DNA from: Planctomycetaceae bacterium
GTDB taxonomy: Bacteria > Planctomycetota > Planctomycetia > Pirellulales > Pirellulaceae
NCBI GenBank assembly: GCA_027487485.1
Contig: JAIYDN010000009.1
Span: 114,733 to 178,732 of the forward strand
Length of the DNA stretch: 64,000 bases
Direction of reading: 5' to 3'
Shown here: piece by piece, positions 44,666-53,827 of the stretch
Layout: each line of letters opens with the position of its first letter
Numbering within the stretch: the first letter of the stretch is position 1
Translations under genes and position numbers: made by a program
The notes under the pieces: generated by a model
What the model saw: the letters and a program-made list of their open reading frames with translations, nothing else
The model's database searches: none
Told to the model about the DNA's origin: nothing

Positions 44666-45088
44666 ATGAGATTTTTCTGCCTTCATCGTGCTTCAGACTC
44701 GAAAAAGCGATCTGGTGCAGCAATTGTGGAGCTTGCGGTTGTTCTGCCTGTGTTGCTATTGTTACTGATGGGGACCATTGAAGCGTGCGCCGCTCTCCAC
44801 CTTCAACAATCTTTAGACATAACGGCTTATGAAGCTGCCCGAACAAGCCTGCTGCCGAAGGCCACCATTCATACCGTCAACGCAGCAGCCGACAAATTCT
44901 TGACCAGCCGGAAGACGAATGGGGCAAACGTGGTTGTCGCCCCATCCAATTTTGAATCGTTGCCGATCGGTACAACCATCACGATCACAGTGTCAGCTCC
45001 CTCGCAAGGTAACCTGCCACTCTCTCCATTCTTTTTTCAGAACCGCACCATCACAAGTTCCTGCAGCATGATGAAAGAGTACCAATAG
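44666..45088 (+). CDS. TadE-like pilus/surface pseudopilin-type protein 1
   Basis: A 140-residue protein with the TadE layout: a short basic leader, then SGAAIVELAVVLPVLLLLLMGTIEACAAL as a single hydrophobic helix with the E-x-A-x-V-L-P motif of TadE/TadF/TadG proteins, then a small beta-rich exposed domain. Such proteins are minor subunits of Tad-type pili or, in planctomycetes, of related surface structures of unknown job. The gene starts the run: the vWA gene begins 2 bp after it, so translation is coupled. No TadA/B/C motor genes lie nearby. Confidence 0.72.
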   Translation: MRFFCLHRASDSKKRSGAAIVELAVVLPVLLLLLMGTIEACAALHLQQSLDITAYEAARTSLLPKATIHTVNAAADKFLTSRKTNGANVVVAPSNFESLPIGTTITITVSAPSQGNLPLSPFFFQNRTITSSCSMMKEYQ

Positions 45089-45090
45089 CA

Positions 45091-46209
45091 ATGCCGTCAA
45101 AACGAAGAATAAAACGACAGGGCGCAATCCTTGCATTTGTTGCAATCCTACTGCCGGTTGTGCTTATCTTGATGGCTTTTGTCATCAATCTCAGCTGGAT
45201 TGATTTATGCAGAGCTCGATCGTTCATCGCCGCCGACGCGGCCACTCGTGCTGCCGGTCGAACGTTTGCCATCACAGGTGACCCAGCACAAGCAATGGCG
45301 AAAGCCAGAGAGATTGCGCAAATCAATACCATTGCCGGAATAGGGATTCAATTAGAAGATTCGGATTTTACATTCGGTCAATCGCTGAGAACTAGTACCA
45401 GTTCTCGATATCAGTTTGTCGCAAATGCAAGCCCACCCAATGCGATGCGAGTCTCGATCAAGCGATTGAACTCCTCGGCAAACGGGGGCATTGGTCTATT
45501 GTTCGCCAACACGTTTGACGCCGGTGAGTTTGAATTTGAGAAGTCATCGGTCACGACGCGTGTCGATGTCGACATCGCATTGGTTCTCGATCGATCAGGA
45601 TCGATGATCTATGCGTCTGACGAGGTTGCGACAGGATTTCCGCCCAAGGCTAACCCGACCTGGAAGGTTGGAGATCCCGCGCCAAATAAATCACGATGGC
45701 TGGATCTTGCAGCGGGTGCTGAAGCCTTCATTGGAGAAATGGAGAAATCCGCTTTAGAAGAATTTACATCGCTCGTAACCTATTCGTCCGATGCGACATT
45801 GGATCATGAACCCTCGAAATCCTACAATCAAGTCCGAGGCGGCATCAAGAAGTACACAGATAGCTTTCCACCCGGTGCGACCAACATTGGTGCCGGACTG
45901 AGGCTGGGTCTAGATTCGCTTGGAAGATCTTCGGCTCGCCCGTCGGCATCCAAAGTTATTATTTTGATGACAGATGGTAAGCTCAACGCTCCTAGTGGCG
46001 CACCCAAACCTTTGGATGTTGCCAAGGAAGCGTCCGAGAAAGGGGTCGTGATTTTCACCATCACCTTCGCAGACGAAGCGGATAAAAAGCTAATGCAAGA
46101 CGTTGCGAAGATCGGCGGCGGACAACACTTCCACGCTTCTGACGGAGCAGACTTAAGCGCCGTGCTTTCTTCGATCGCTCGAATGCTACCTTCCGTACTG
46201 ACAGAATAA
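45091..46209 (+). CDS. TadG-like protein with vWA domain
   Basis: A 372-residue protein. An N-terminal helix (GAILAFVAILLPVVLILMAFVINL) is preceded by Lys/Arg residues and followed by DLCRARSFIAADAATRAAGR, the conserved lead-in of TadG-like proteins. A vWA domain begins at about residue 155 with DIALVLDRSGSM, containing the full MIDAS motif D-x-S-x-S. Later blocks are TNIGAGLRLGLDSL and IILMTDGK. The layout matches Tad-system TadG proteins with vWA domains. The start is 2 bp after the first TadE gene and its stop is 16 bp before the second TadE gene, so the three form an operon. Confidence 0.78.
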   Translation: MPSKRRIKRQGAILAFVAILLPVVLILMAFVINLSWIDLCRARSFIAADAATRAAGRTFAITGDPAQAMAKAREIAQINTIAGIGIQLEDSDFTFGQSLRTSTSSRYQFVANASPPNAMRVSIKRLNSSANGGIGLLFANTFDAGEFEFEKSSVTTRVDVDIALVLDRSGSMIYASDEVATGFPPKANPTWKVGDPAPNKSRWLDLAAGAEAFIGEMEKSALEEFTSLVTYSSDATLDHEPSKSYNQVRGGIKKYTDSFPPGATNIGAGLRLGLDSLGRSSARPSASKVIILMTDGKLNAPSGAPKPLDVAKEASEKGVVIFTITFADEADKKLMQDVAKIGGGQHFHASDGADLSAVLSSIARMLPSVLTE

Positions 46210-46225
46210 GGGAGCATTACAGAAG

Positions 46226-46912
46226 ATGAATTTCGCCAAGAAGACCCAAGAACGCATCTCGTACGGTGCCACCACTGTTGAGATGACTTTTGCAATGGTC
46301 ATTTTGCTTACGGTTGTGTTTGCATCCTTTGAGTTCTTTCGGGCTTGCATGCTGAAGCAGTATGCCGAGAACGTATCTTACGAGGCTGCGCGACACGTCA
46401 TTGTCCCCGGCGGATCAGCCGATGAGGCAAGAAATGCAGCTAACAGGCTACTAGGTATTCTCGCTATCCGAAATGCAAAAGTTGAAGTGATTCCTGCCGT
46501 GATCACCGACGAGACAACTCACGTCACCGTCAAAGTGGAAATCCCATTTTCCGAGAACCGATGGATCACACCGATATTCACGGGAGACTACACGGCTACT
46601 TCTGAGACAACGTTGCTTACGGAACGTGTCCCTAACATCTCTATCAACGCCTCTTCACCGCCACCACCGCCTCCTCCACCGCCGCCGCCGCCAGCTCCTC
46701 CGAAGCCCCCGGCACCGCCAAAGCCACCTTCGCCTCCAAAACCGCCGTCTCCTCCAAAGCCACCTTCGCCACCTTCGCCGCCGAAGCCACCTTCGCCGCC
46801 GAAGCCACCTTCGCCACCGAAGCCACCTTCGCCACCGAAGCCACCTTCGCCACCAAAACCACCTTCGCCACCAAAACCACCTTCTCCTCCGCCACCACCG
46901 ATTCAACTGTGA
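46226..46912 (+). CDS. TadE-like protein 2 with extended proline-rich tail
   Basis: A 228-residue protein. It starts with a TadE helix (TTVEMTFAMVILLTVVFASFEFFRACML) and a compact exposed domain, like TadE protein 1. From about residue 140 it continues as an almost pure Pro-rich tail of about 88 residues built of KPPSPP units (18-bp repeats; 46650-46905). Such a stiff polyproline II rod would hold the outer end away from the cell, or bind partners. The tail resembles plant extensins more than any Tad protein I know. The stop overlaps the next GTG by 4 bp. Confidence 0.75.
   Translation: MNFAKKTQERISYGATTVEMTFAMVILLTVVFASFEFFRACMLKQYAENVSYEAARHVIVPGGSADEARNAANRLLGILAIRNAKVEVIPAVITDETTHVTVKVEIPFSENRWITPIFTGDYTATSETTLLTERVPNISINASSPPPPPPPPPPPPAPPKPPAPPKPPSPPKPPSPPKPPSPPSPPKPPSPPKPPSPPKPPSPPKPPSPPKPPSPPKPPSPPPPPIQL
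46650..46905 (+). repeat. 18-bp tandem coding repeat (KPPSPP)
   Basis: The repeat CCACCTTCGCCACCGAAG and variants are present about ten times, with the last ones less regular. It encodes the Pro-rich tail of the TadE-like protein. Confidence 0.75.
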
Positions 46913-47544
46913 CCGAAATCAAGCAATCGACCAATGTAATGCCTCTCTGGAAACGGATTGGCATGAGTGTCGGCAGTGTTGCCGTTTTCGCACAAATCGG
47001 CTGGTGCAATTTGCCCGACGAGAGCGTAAAGAGTTGGCTTGATCATATTGAACAACTTGGGCCAGAAATTGGGTATCGTGCTAAGTACTCCGACTGGATG
47101 ATTCGGTATTCCGCGCATTTGCTTGGGCTGAGCGGAAAATGGCAAATGTATGGTGGGCAGAGCCGATTTAACTGGTCGTACGTCATCACGGGAGTCTACG
47201 TTGATTCCGAATCCGGCGAATCGACCGAGAACGTCTTGCCATTACCCCGTCAAAGCCAGCGAAGCTTCGTCGAAGAGAACCTACTCGATTTTAAGGAAGC
47301 CAAGTTCTTGCTTAACATTTACGGTGACGAAAAGGCACGCGAAACGTACGCTCGCTACCTTGCTCGCCAATTCCCAAGCAACGACGGCAAAAGAATAAGC
47401 AAGATCCGTTTCACCTTAGCAACGCAACAGATATTGCCACCCATCATCGCCGTTCGCGAACAACGACTACTCGAACCTCGCGTGGAAGAGATGCTTATCA
47501 ATGAGTTTGATGTATCAGTCGAACATTCTGGAACCCAGCTCTGA
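46909..47544 (+). CDS. Partner protein of an HTTM-domain protein
   Basis: A 211-residue protein starting at a GTG that overlaps the TadE stop by 4 bp; an ATG at 46939 is possible. An N-terminal short hydrophobic stretch (IGMSVGSVAVFAQIGWC) could anchor or export it. The rest is basic and has no motif I recognise, apart from WSYVITGVYVDSES and a Tyr-rich YARYLARQF. In planctomycetes such small proteins occur directly upstream of HTTM proteins, so it is probably a dedicated partner. The HTTM gene starts 61 bp further on. Confidence 0.6.
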   Translation: MTEIKQSTNVMPLWKRIGMSVGSVAVFAQIGWCNLPDESVKSWLDHIEQLGPEIGYRAKYSDWMIRYSAHLLGLSGKWQMYGGQSRFNWSYVITGVYVDSESGESTENVLPLPRQSQRSFVEENLLDFKEAKFLLNIYGDEKARETYARYLARQFPSNDGKRISKIRFTLATQQILPPIIAVREQRLLEPRVEEMLINEFDVSVEHSGTQL

Positions 47545-47605
47545 TCGATAGTAGTCCCTGTTTCACCTTAATCTCCGGACTCACCGTTTGAAAGCGAATT
47601 GAATC

Positions 47606-48598
47606 GTGCTTGGTCAGCTTTGGAATCATTGGAATCGCTTTTTCTTTACGCCATTAGATCCGCGTCCGATCGCTGTTTTTCGCATTCTATCGGGATGCCT
47701 TTGTACTTGCATGCTCATCGCATCTGGGCCGAACTGGCGACGATTCTTCCATGCGGAGGGTATCATCTCGCTCCACTCGCCTGGGCTAGAAAACACGCGA
47801 GTGAACGAATCGTTGGGCTTGTTTTACTGGACAGAAAATTGGCTGCCCGTCGATTGCTATTGGTTCTTCGGAGTAGCCGTTGCTTTTGCATTCACCATTG
47901 GGCTTTTTACCAGAATTAGCACCATCTGCTTGTGGTTGCTGATCCGGTCGATGCTGGCACGAAATCCCTATCTCGCGAACGGCGAGGAAATGGTCATGCA
48001 AATGTGTCTGATCTATCTGATATGGGGAAACCTGGGCGCGGCCTTTTCCGTGGACTCTTGGCTGCGATCAAGAAAAGGACTGCCAGCAATCACGGAAATC
48101 TCAGCATGGCCAATCCGAATGATGCAGATCAACGTAGCTCTCGTCTATGCGATTAGTCTTCCTTACAAAATGGTTCAGGATCCTGGTTGGGTAACAGGGG
48201 ATGCATTGCATTGGACGATCGCAAGCGACATGTGGGGCCCCTATCAGTATCCCTGGCTGACTCTTGTTTGGGACGGTTGGCTTCGAAAACTATTAACCTT
48301 CAGCACCGTATTCATAGAAGCCTTTTTCCCATTGGCCGTTTGGTTCCGTAAAACCAGAATTTTCTCGATAATCGGAATCTCTGCGCTACATCTCGGGATC
48401 GCTATTCTCATTCCAAACGTCACCTACTTTACACTCTCTATGGTTTGTTGTTTTGCAGCCTTCCTTACCAAGAAAGACTTCGAAATGCTTTCCTTCATTC
48501 GATTCGGTAACCTTTACCAAATTCTCAGTGGGTTAAGGGGATCAGCATTCGGGTCCACGAACCCAATCAAGCAAAAGAAAAAAGTGCAATTCTTTTAA
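47606..48598 (+). CDS. HTTM-domain membrane protein (vitamin K-dependent carboxylase-like)
   Basis: A 330-residue integral membrane protein starting at a GTG. It has the HTTM start FFTPLDPRPIAVFRILSG, many hydrophobic helices, the loop LLIRSMLARNPYLANGEEM, and IRMMQINVALVYAISLPYKM. HTTM proteins share the fold of gamma-glutamyl carboxylases, which carboxylate Glu side chains, but most bacterial members lack proof of activity. The gene sits between the partner protein and a transglutaminase, so a surface-protein modification system is possible. The Pro-rich TadE protein could be its substrate, which is inference from position alone. Confidence 0.78.
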   Translation: MLGQLWNHWNRFFFTPLDPRPIAVFRILSGCLCTCMLIASGPNWRRFFHAEGIISLHSPGLENTRVNESLGLFYWTENWLPVDCYWFFGVAVAFAFTIGLFTRISTICLWLLIRSMLARNPYLANGEEMVMQMCLIYLIWGNLGAAFSVDSWLRSRKGLPAITEISAWPIRMMQINVALVYAISLPYKMVQDPGWVTGDALHWTIASDMWGPYQYPWLTLVWDGWLRKLLTFSTVFIEAFFPLAVWFRKTRIFSIIGISALHLGIAILIPNVTYFTLSMVCCFAAFLTKKDFEMLSFIRFGNLYQILSGLRGSAFGSTNPIKQKKKVQFF

Positions 48599-48698
48599 CT
48601 GTTTTTCGCGACAGCAAGACCCTCGCTAGTCAAACTGAGTAGTCGCCCCGCATGCTTCTCCCAAAATGAACCAACGTACGTTTCACTCGAGAATACCC

Positions 48699-49967
48699 AT
48701 GACCATTCGAATTGATCGACTCGCGAGAGGTTGCACATTCTGCTTTCTCGTGGCCCCATTGATTCTAGCATTTTCGATATTGGCTCGCCCAAGCGTTGCT
48801 CAAGACGCTCCCAACAATCCATCGGATTCGGACGCGACGTCGAATCCAACAGAAGAATCCGCCAAGAGCCCAAATGAATCGCGCCCCAGCAAAGGCAAGA
48901 CGACTCGAAAACCTCGTTCGGGAGGCGACAAGAAAGACGCAGATAGCACGAGCCAGGAACCAGAGGTTGAGCAGACTGCCGGTCTGGAGTACTTCGCACC
49001 GCGAAAGATCGATATGTCTTTCGGAATGCGGTTTTATGCGAATGCTAACTTGTGCACCAAACTACATGCAACCATTCCCTTCCCGTTGAACTGGCCTGAA
49101 CAATCTATCAAGGTGACTAGCTCGGAGATTCCTGGAAACGTCGCCTGGGCTTTTCGTGACTTACCCGAAGGCAAAAAGCAATCCGCACAAGCTCGACAAC
49201 TTGTCATGGACATTGCGTCGCTGAACCCCAATGATGAATTGAGTTTGGTGGTGCATGTGGAAGTGGAAAAGTACTTCATCAACCCTCCGGCAGACACTTC
49301 CGTTTTCGTCATTCCAAAGAATCTTCCCGCGGAGATGAATTGGTTCATGAAAAAGAGCCCTTACATCGACATAGAACTGAGCGAGATTCGGCGCGTCGCC
49401 AAAGAAATTGGCGCACAGAATCACGACAATGCTTGGGCACACGTAGAGTCGCTTTTCGATTGGGTTCGCAAGAACATCGAGTACCGTAATGGTCCTATCC
49501 TCGATATCAAAACAGCCCTCAAGAAAAGGCAAGGAGACTGCGAAGAGATGACCAGCATTTTTGTCGCTTTATGTCGAGCCAGCAAAATCCCAGCGCGTTG
49601 TGTCTGGATTCCTGACCACTGCTACCCCGAGTTTTATTTAGAGGACCCGCAAGGTGAAGGGCATTGGTTCCCGTGCCAAGTGGCTGGCGATCGCCAGTTC
49701 GGACAAATGCACGACTATCGACCGATCCTTCAAAAGGGCGACCGTTTTATTGTGCCTGAGAAACAAGGTCCCGTTCGCTATATCGAGTCTTTCTTCACTT
49801 GCAAGAAACGTGAAGCAGGACCCGGCTTGGATCCAAGCGTGGAAGAAGTTCTCGACATCGGGCCTCTGAAGGCCGAAATCGCCGCGCTCCAAGCCCAAGC
49901 TGCAGCTCAAGGAATTCAGGGCAATCCAGAATTCGAAGGGAATACTGAGGAGCCGAAATCGCCCTAA
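48699..49967 (+). CDS. Exported transglutaminase-like protein
   Basis: A 422-residue protein starting at the ATG at 48699. The N-terminus has a signal peptide (FCFLVAPLILAFSILARP, cleaved near SVAQD), then an acidic low-complexity spacer rich in Ser, Asn and Lys. The C-terminal half is a transglutaminase core: VESLFDWVRKNIEYRNG, GDCEEMTSIFVALCRASKIPARCVW with the catalytic Cys near residue 280, and DHCYPEFYLED with the His near 307. Such enzymes crosslink proteins or act as proteases. It closes the cluster 67 bp after the HTTM gene. Confidence 0.8.
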   Translation: MTIRIDRLARGCTFCFLVAPLILAFSILARPSVAQDAPNNPSDSDATSNPTEESAKSPNESRPSKGKTTRKPRSGGDKKDADSTSQEPEVEQTAGLEYFAPRKIDMSFGMRFYANANLCTKLHATIPFPLNWPEQSIKVTSSEIPGNVAWAFRDLPEGKKQSAQARQLVMDIASLNPNDELSLVVHVEVEKYFINPPADTSVFVIPKNLPAEMNWFMKKSPYIDIELSEIRRVAKEIGAQNHDNAWAHVESLFDWVRKNIEYRNGPILDIKTALKKRQGDCEEMTSIFVALCRASKIPARCVWIPDHCYPEFYLEDPQGEGHWFPCQVAGDRQFGQMHDYRPILQKGDRFIVPEKQGPVRYIESFFTCKKREAGPGLDPSVEEVLDIGPLKAEIAALQAQAAAQGIQGNPEFEGNTEEPKSP

Positions 49968-49997
49968 TACCCCACTGAACTAGCGACAAGCGGCCGC

Positions 49998-52397
49998 CTA
50001 GGGCGATTCTAGTTCAATGACTTGGCCACCATTCCGTTTGCTTTCGTCCGCAGCATGCATGAATTTAAAGATCTCAAGAGTCTCCTCGGGCTGGATAGGA
50101 GGCACGCCCGTTTTGAAGAACTTAGCTATCTCAATCACGAGTGGGGCATAGCCCGCATACTCGCCAGCCTGAGCAATCCCTTTATCGCCAAACACGGTCG
50201 CTCCGTAGCCTGCCGCTGCGTTGCGTATTCCTCGAAAGCTGCCAACTCGCCCATCCTTCCACAATCCCACAACCATATCGGTGTCGGGTGTGCTGGTTCG
50301 CGATACCGACTTGCAACCCGGTCCCATGATCGTAAACAAAGTTTCAACACCGTGAATTCCATACCAGAATAGATCAGGATGATGCTCTTCAAGAGCGCAA
50401 GGGCCATAGGCATCGCAGCCGACCACTTTCCCAACCCGGGTGTCGGTACGCATCGCTGCAATTCCAGGACTAAAGCGAAGGCTTGAAGACGAGAAAACAG
50501 GTACCGACATTTCCCTTGCCAGCCGAAAAATCTCGATGGCATCTTCGAGCGAACCCGCCAGCGGTTTATCAATAAACATTCGCTTCCCCGCTAAAATCAC
50601 GGGCCTCGCTTGCTCCAAATGAGGTCGACCATCGACGGAGGTCAGCAAGACAACATCCACACTTCGAACCAGTTCCTCCACGCTTCCAACGATTTTTACG
50701 CCCATCTTTCGCAGATGCTCCGTGTACTGAGGCACCCGGTCAATACTGGAGGGGATATCGGGGCTGCCACCAGGAAAGGCTGCAACCACCTGAAATCCGT
50801 AGGCCTCGCTCCCGGCTTGAGCTTGAGCGAACATGTCGGCAAATGCTGGAACATGCGAAGTATCGCAACCGATAAAGCCAATCCGAATCGGTGCCATAAC
50901 ATCGTCCGCTTTCGCAACACCCAAGGGACTTATGGAACTCAAAGAGCCAACGGCAGGCTCGTTTGCCCCCAACAACCCAGCCATCGCCGTCATCAAAAGC
51001 GACTCCGCATCGGGCCCAACCATCGTAGCGCTCGATGATGTTTCGTACCCTCCCTGTTCGTAGGAGACCGACGTACCGATATAGAATGGTGAATACTCGC
51101 CATAGGCAGCCATACAAACGAATGACTCGGGTGCCATTTTTTGTGCTGCCAGTTGATACTCGACAAACAGCTCGCCTGGCATATGCAACAACCGAACCCC
51201 ACCTAGCTGCAACAGGCTCAAATCGATTGGAACTTTATTGACGTATCGTCGCAAGAACAGCAACTTGTTCGCAATGTTGTATCTGGACGGAGTAGAAAGC
51301 GAGGAATCCTGAAGTTGAGTCAACAGCAATGCCTCCGCCTTAGCATAGTTTTTATCAAGCTCCTTCGGAACGATCGACTCACCCGGTGGAAGCAAAACCG
51401 GTGTTGTCTTCCAATTCAGACTAGACGAATCCACTGGCTGTTTTTGAGTGGTGGCCCATGCCCGTCGAAAGGCACCCGCCAAACGATCTGCTAGAACTTG
51501 CCGATTCTCTGGCGATCCATCATTGTATTTCCCAGCCGTAATATTCCCACCCGCGCCGTTGAAATGAATGTGAGGCACCCCTTGAACTTGCTCCGATTGG
51601 TTGCGAGCTAAGCCCGGGAAATCGGGGTTGGCCTTCCCTGTTCGGTAATAGCTCTGCGGATGAGTGGCATAGTAACTGAGTGCCGCAATCGCGCGGTCGC
51701 CATCCCAGAAGGTAACCAACTTCAATTTGGGATCGATGACGCCCTCCGGGAAATCTCGAACGGCAGCATCCTTCACCGCGCTCCAGCGAATATGAAGCAC
51801 CTTGCCATCTGGACCCATCACTCTGCGATTGGAAGCAACCCCGTGCACTTCTGCTTCTGCCGTTCCGACATGACTTATCGGCTTAGCTTTCTTCACAGCG
51901 TCGGCCACCGCCACCGCCGCCGCCTCCATGATACGGCGACTTGAAGGACCATCGAACGGAACATTGGATGCGCCCGTGGCTCGCAACAACGCTTCATTTG
52001 CAAAGTCCGCCGCAGGGGCATCGTGCTGATGAATCGCATGAATGGCAACGCGATCTCGTGACGTACCAGCTGCACTCGCAAGTCGATCGCGAAAAAAATC
52101 CATGGCATCGTTACTGATTCCAATCCAGTCTACCGAACAAAGCACAATTGGCTTGGAATCTGACAGAAAAACCACTCCACTACAACGAAGCGGAGTCTGA
52201 ACTTGCACGGTCGCATCGTATGCCATCATCGTTCCGATCGGTGGCGACGCATCGACATCGAACGTTCCTAAACGAATCGGGGAATCGGCATATCCCTTCT
52301 TCAATGTCAGAGTCGTACCAACCACCAAGAAAAGACAAAACAACCCAAGGGCAATCGGTTTAGAAAGCCATTTAATGAAAACAAGAAAATGGGACAT
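49998..52397 (-). CDS. Fusion of ceramidase-like domain and Gfo/Idh/MocA oxidoreductase
   Basis: About 799 residues from the Met at 52397. The N-terminus has a membrane or signal segment (PIALGLFCLFLVVGTTLTL). Residues from about 40 to 510 match the neutral/alkaline non-lysosomal ceramidase N-terminal fold: GTFDVDASPPIG, DRVAIHAIHQHDAPA with zinc-ligand His residues, and YYATHPQSYYR. Near residue 520 an NAD-binding Rossmann segment starts (IRIGFIGCDTSHVPAFADMF), followed by the Gfo/Idh/MocA pattern including IDKPLAGSLEDAIEIFRLA and a C-terminal domain to the end. The frame is unbroken between the two. One polypeptide would therefore hydrolyse an amide and oxidise or reduce a sugar-like substrate. 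The two functions are known separately; their fusion is unusual. Confidence 0.78.
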   Translation of the reverse strand: MSHFLVFIKWLSKPIALGLFCLFLVVGTTLTLKKGYADSPIRLGTFDVDASPPIGTMMAYDATVQVQTPLRCSGVVFLSDSKPIVLCSVDWIGISNDAMDFFRDRLASAAGTSRDRVAIHAIHQHDAPAADFANEALLRATGASNVPFDGPSSRRIMEAAAVAVADAVKKAKPISHVGTAEAEVHGVASNRRVMGPDGKVLHIRWSAVKDAAVRDFPEGVIDPKLKLVTFWDGDRAIAALSYYATHPQSYYRTGKANPDFPGLARNQSEQVQGVPHIHFNGAGGNITAGKYNDGSPENRQVLADRLAGAFRRAWATTQKQPVDSSSLNWKTTPVLLPPGESIVPKELDKNYAKAEALLLTQLQDSSLSTPSRYNIANKLLFLRRYVNKVPIDLSLLQLGGVRLLHMPGELFVEYQLAAQKMAPESFVCMAAYGEYSPFYIGTSVSYEQGGYETSSSATMVGPDAESLLMTAMAGLLGANEPAVGSLSSISPLGVAKADDVMAPIRIGFIGCDTSHVPAFADMFAQAQAGSEAYGFQVVAAFPGGSPDIPSSIDRVPQYTEHLRKMGVKIVGSVEELVRSVDVVLLTSVDGRPHLEQARPVILAGKRMFIDKPLAGSLEDAIEIFRLAREMSVPVFSSSSLRFSPGIAAMRTDTRVGKVVGCDAYGPCALEEHHPDLFWYGIHGVETLFTIMGPGCKSVSRTSTPDTDMVVGLWKDGRVGSFRGIRNAAAGYGATVFGDKGIAQAGEYAGYAPLVIEIAKFFKTGVPPIQPEETLEIFKFMHAADESKRNGGQVIELESP

Positions 52398-52603
52398 GTT
52401 GAGGTTCCAAACAGTAGGGTAAATGGCAGGGAAGTATGGAAGGACGGAAGGAAACCATCGGGTGGGAGTGAGACCCAGCATTGCCGAGTTGTTCTGCGTG
52501 GCAAATGTGTAGCCGGGCGTTTCTGATTCTGATCGAGTCCAGTATAACAACAGTCGCGCGTCACGTGCTTTCAGGCCAAAACTATCGCAGGATGTTTTAT
52601 TCC

Positions 52604-53710
52604 ATGGGAATTGCTCACAAAAGCTGGGTAGGATTTTGCCTTAGCTTCACTATCGTCTGGGTGTCTGTCGACTGTACCGCATTCTCGCAAGAAAAGCAGA
52701 ACGCTCGGGTGCTTGACCTACCTGGACTAGACCGAATTGAGTTTCCTGAACACATTCATACACCTGAGCAATGGTCACAGCATGTTGCAGGGTTGCATGA
52801 CCGCATTCAATCTGTAATGGGGAAGCTCGACGAAGATGAGAAAGCCGCCGCCCCCGTTCCACTGGAAATGATCGTGATGCATCAGCAGGTACAAAACGAT
52901 GTTCGCTTCAGAAAGATCCAATACAACCTTCAAAATCAACATAGAATGATGGCATGGTTGCTCACACCAGTTGATGCTTCGGCCACGAGCCCTATCCCTG
53001 CAGTTTTATGCTTACATCAAACCAATGGATCGATTGGAAAAGATGAGCCAGTAGGACTCCATGGGAACTCGGAATTGCAATACGCACTGGAGCTATCTCA
53101 ACAAGGCTTCGCGACATTGTCTCCTGACTACCCAAGCTTTGGCGAGTACGAGCATAGCTTTCGTGAATCCCCATTCGTTAGTGGCTCCATGCAAGCCATT
53201 GTTGAAAACCGAAGAGCCATCGATCTTTTGCAAAGCCTTCCTGAAGTGGATGGCAGCAAGATTGCTTGCATCGGCCATTCACTCGGTGGTCATAACGCCA
53301 TCTTTACCGCAACCTTCGAACCCCGAATTCGAGCCGTTGTTTCGTCCTGCGGTTTCACTCGATTTCATCGGTACATGAAGGGCGACCTAACGGGCTGGAC
53401 ATCCGATCGTTACATGCCTCGTATCCAATCAGTATACGCCAGTGATCCCAACCAAATGCCCTTTGACTTTCCGGAATTGATTGCTTCGTTGGCTCCTCGT
53501 GGATTTCTTGCGGTTGCTCCTCAAAACGATGACAATTTCGAAGTCAATGGTGTACGAGAATCGATATCTTTCGCCGCAAACGCATATAGGATTTACGGGG
53601 CAAGCGATTCGCTTCAAGCCCAGTATCCCGATGCGGGACATACTTTCCCAAGAACATCACGCAACCAAGCTTATCAATTCATTAAGCAGCAATTGGCAAA
53701 GTCTCCTTGA
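52604..53710 (+). CDS. Alpha/beta hydrolase (dienelactone hydrolase/esterase-like)
   Basis: A 368-residue protein starting at the ATG at 52604 (AGGA lies 11 bp upstream); an ATG at 52592 is possible. An N-terminal segment (WVGFCLSFTIVWVSVDCTAFSQ) is a signal peptide. The hydrolase has PAVLCLHQTNG near the oxyanion site, the nucleophile elbow IACIGHSLGGHN, Asp near QNDDNFEVNG and His in YPDAGHTFP, completing a Ser-Asp-His triad. It resembles acetyl-xylan-esterase or dienelactone-hydrolase-type enzymes common in planctomycete polysaccharide loci. Its upstream region overlaps the divergent start area of the fusion gene; about 206 bp lie between the two start codons. Confidence 0.78.
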   Translation: MGIAHKSWVGFCLSFTIVWVSVDCTAFSQEKQNARVLDLPGLDRIEFPEHIHTPEQWSQHVAGLHDRIQSVMGKLDEDEKAAAPVPLEMIVMHQQVQNDVRFRKIQYNLQNQHRMMAWLLTPVDASATSPIPAVLCLHQTNGSIGKDEPVGLHGNSELQYALELSQQGFATLSPDYPSFGEYEHSFRESPFVSGSMQAIVENRRAIDLLQSLPEVDGSKIACIGHSLGGHNAIFTATFEPRIRAVVSSCGFTRFHRYMKGDLTGWTSDRYMPRIQSVYASDPNQMPFDFPELIASLAPRGFLAVAPQNDDNFEVNGVRESISFAANAYRIYGASDSLQAQYPDAGHTFPRTSRNQAYQFIKQQLAKSP

Positions 53711-53827
53711 TGAAAACAATGGAGTGCAATGCCGTAACTGCGTCCAAAGCGACCTGTTACGGCCTACCATCGTCTACCATCGGAAACTAGTATAAATTCC
53801 TACGTTCTTACGGCTTGTGGAGAGACA

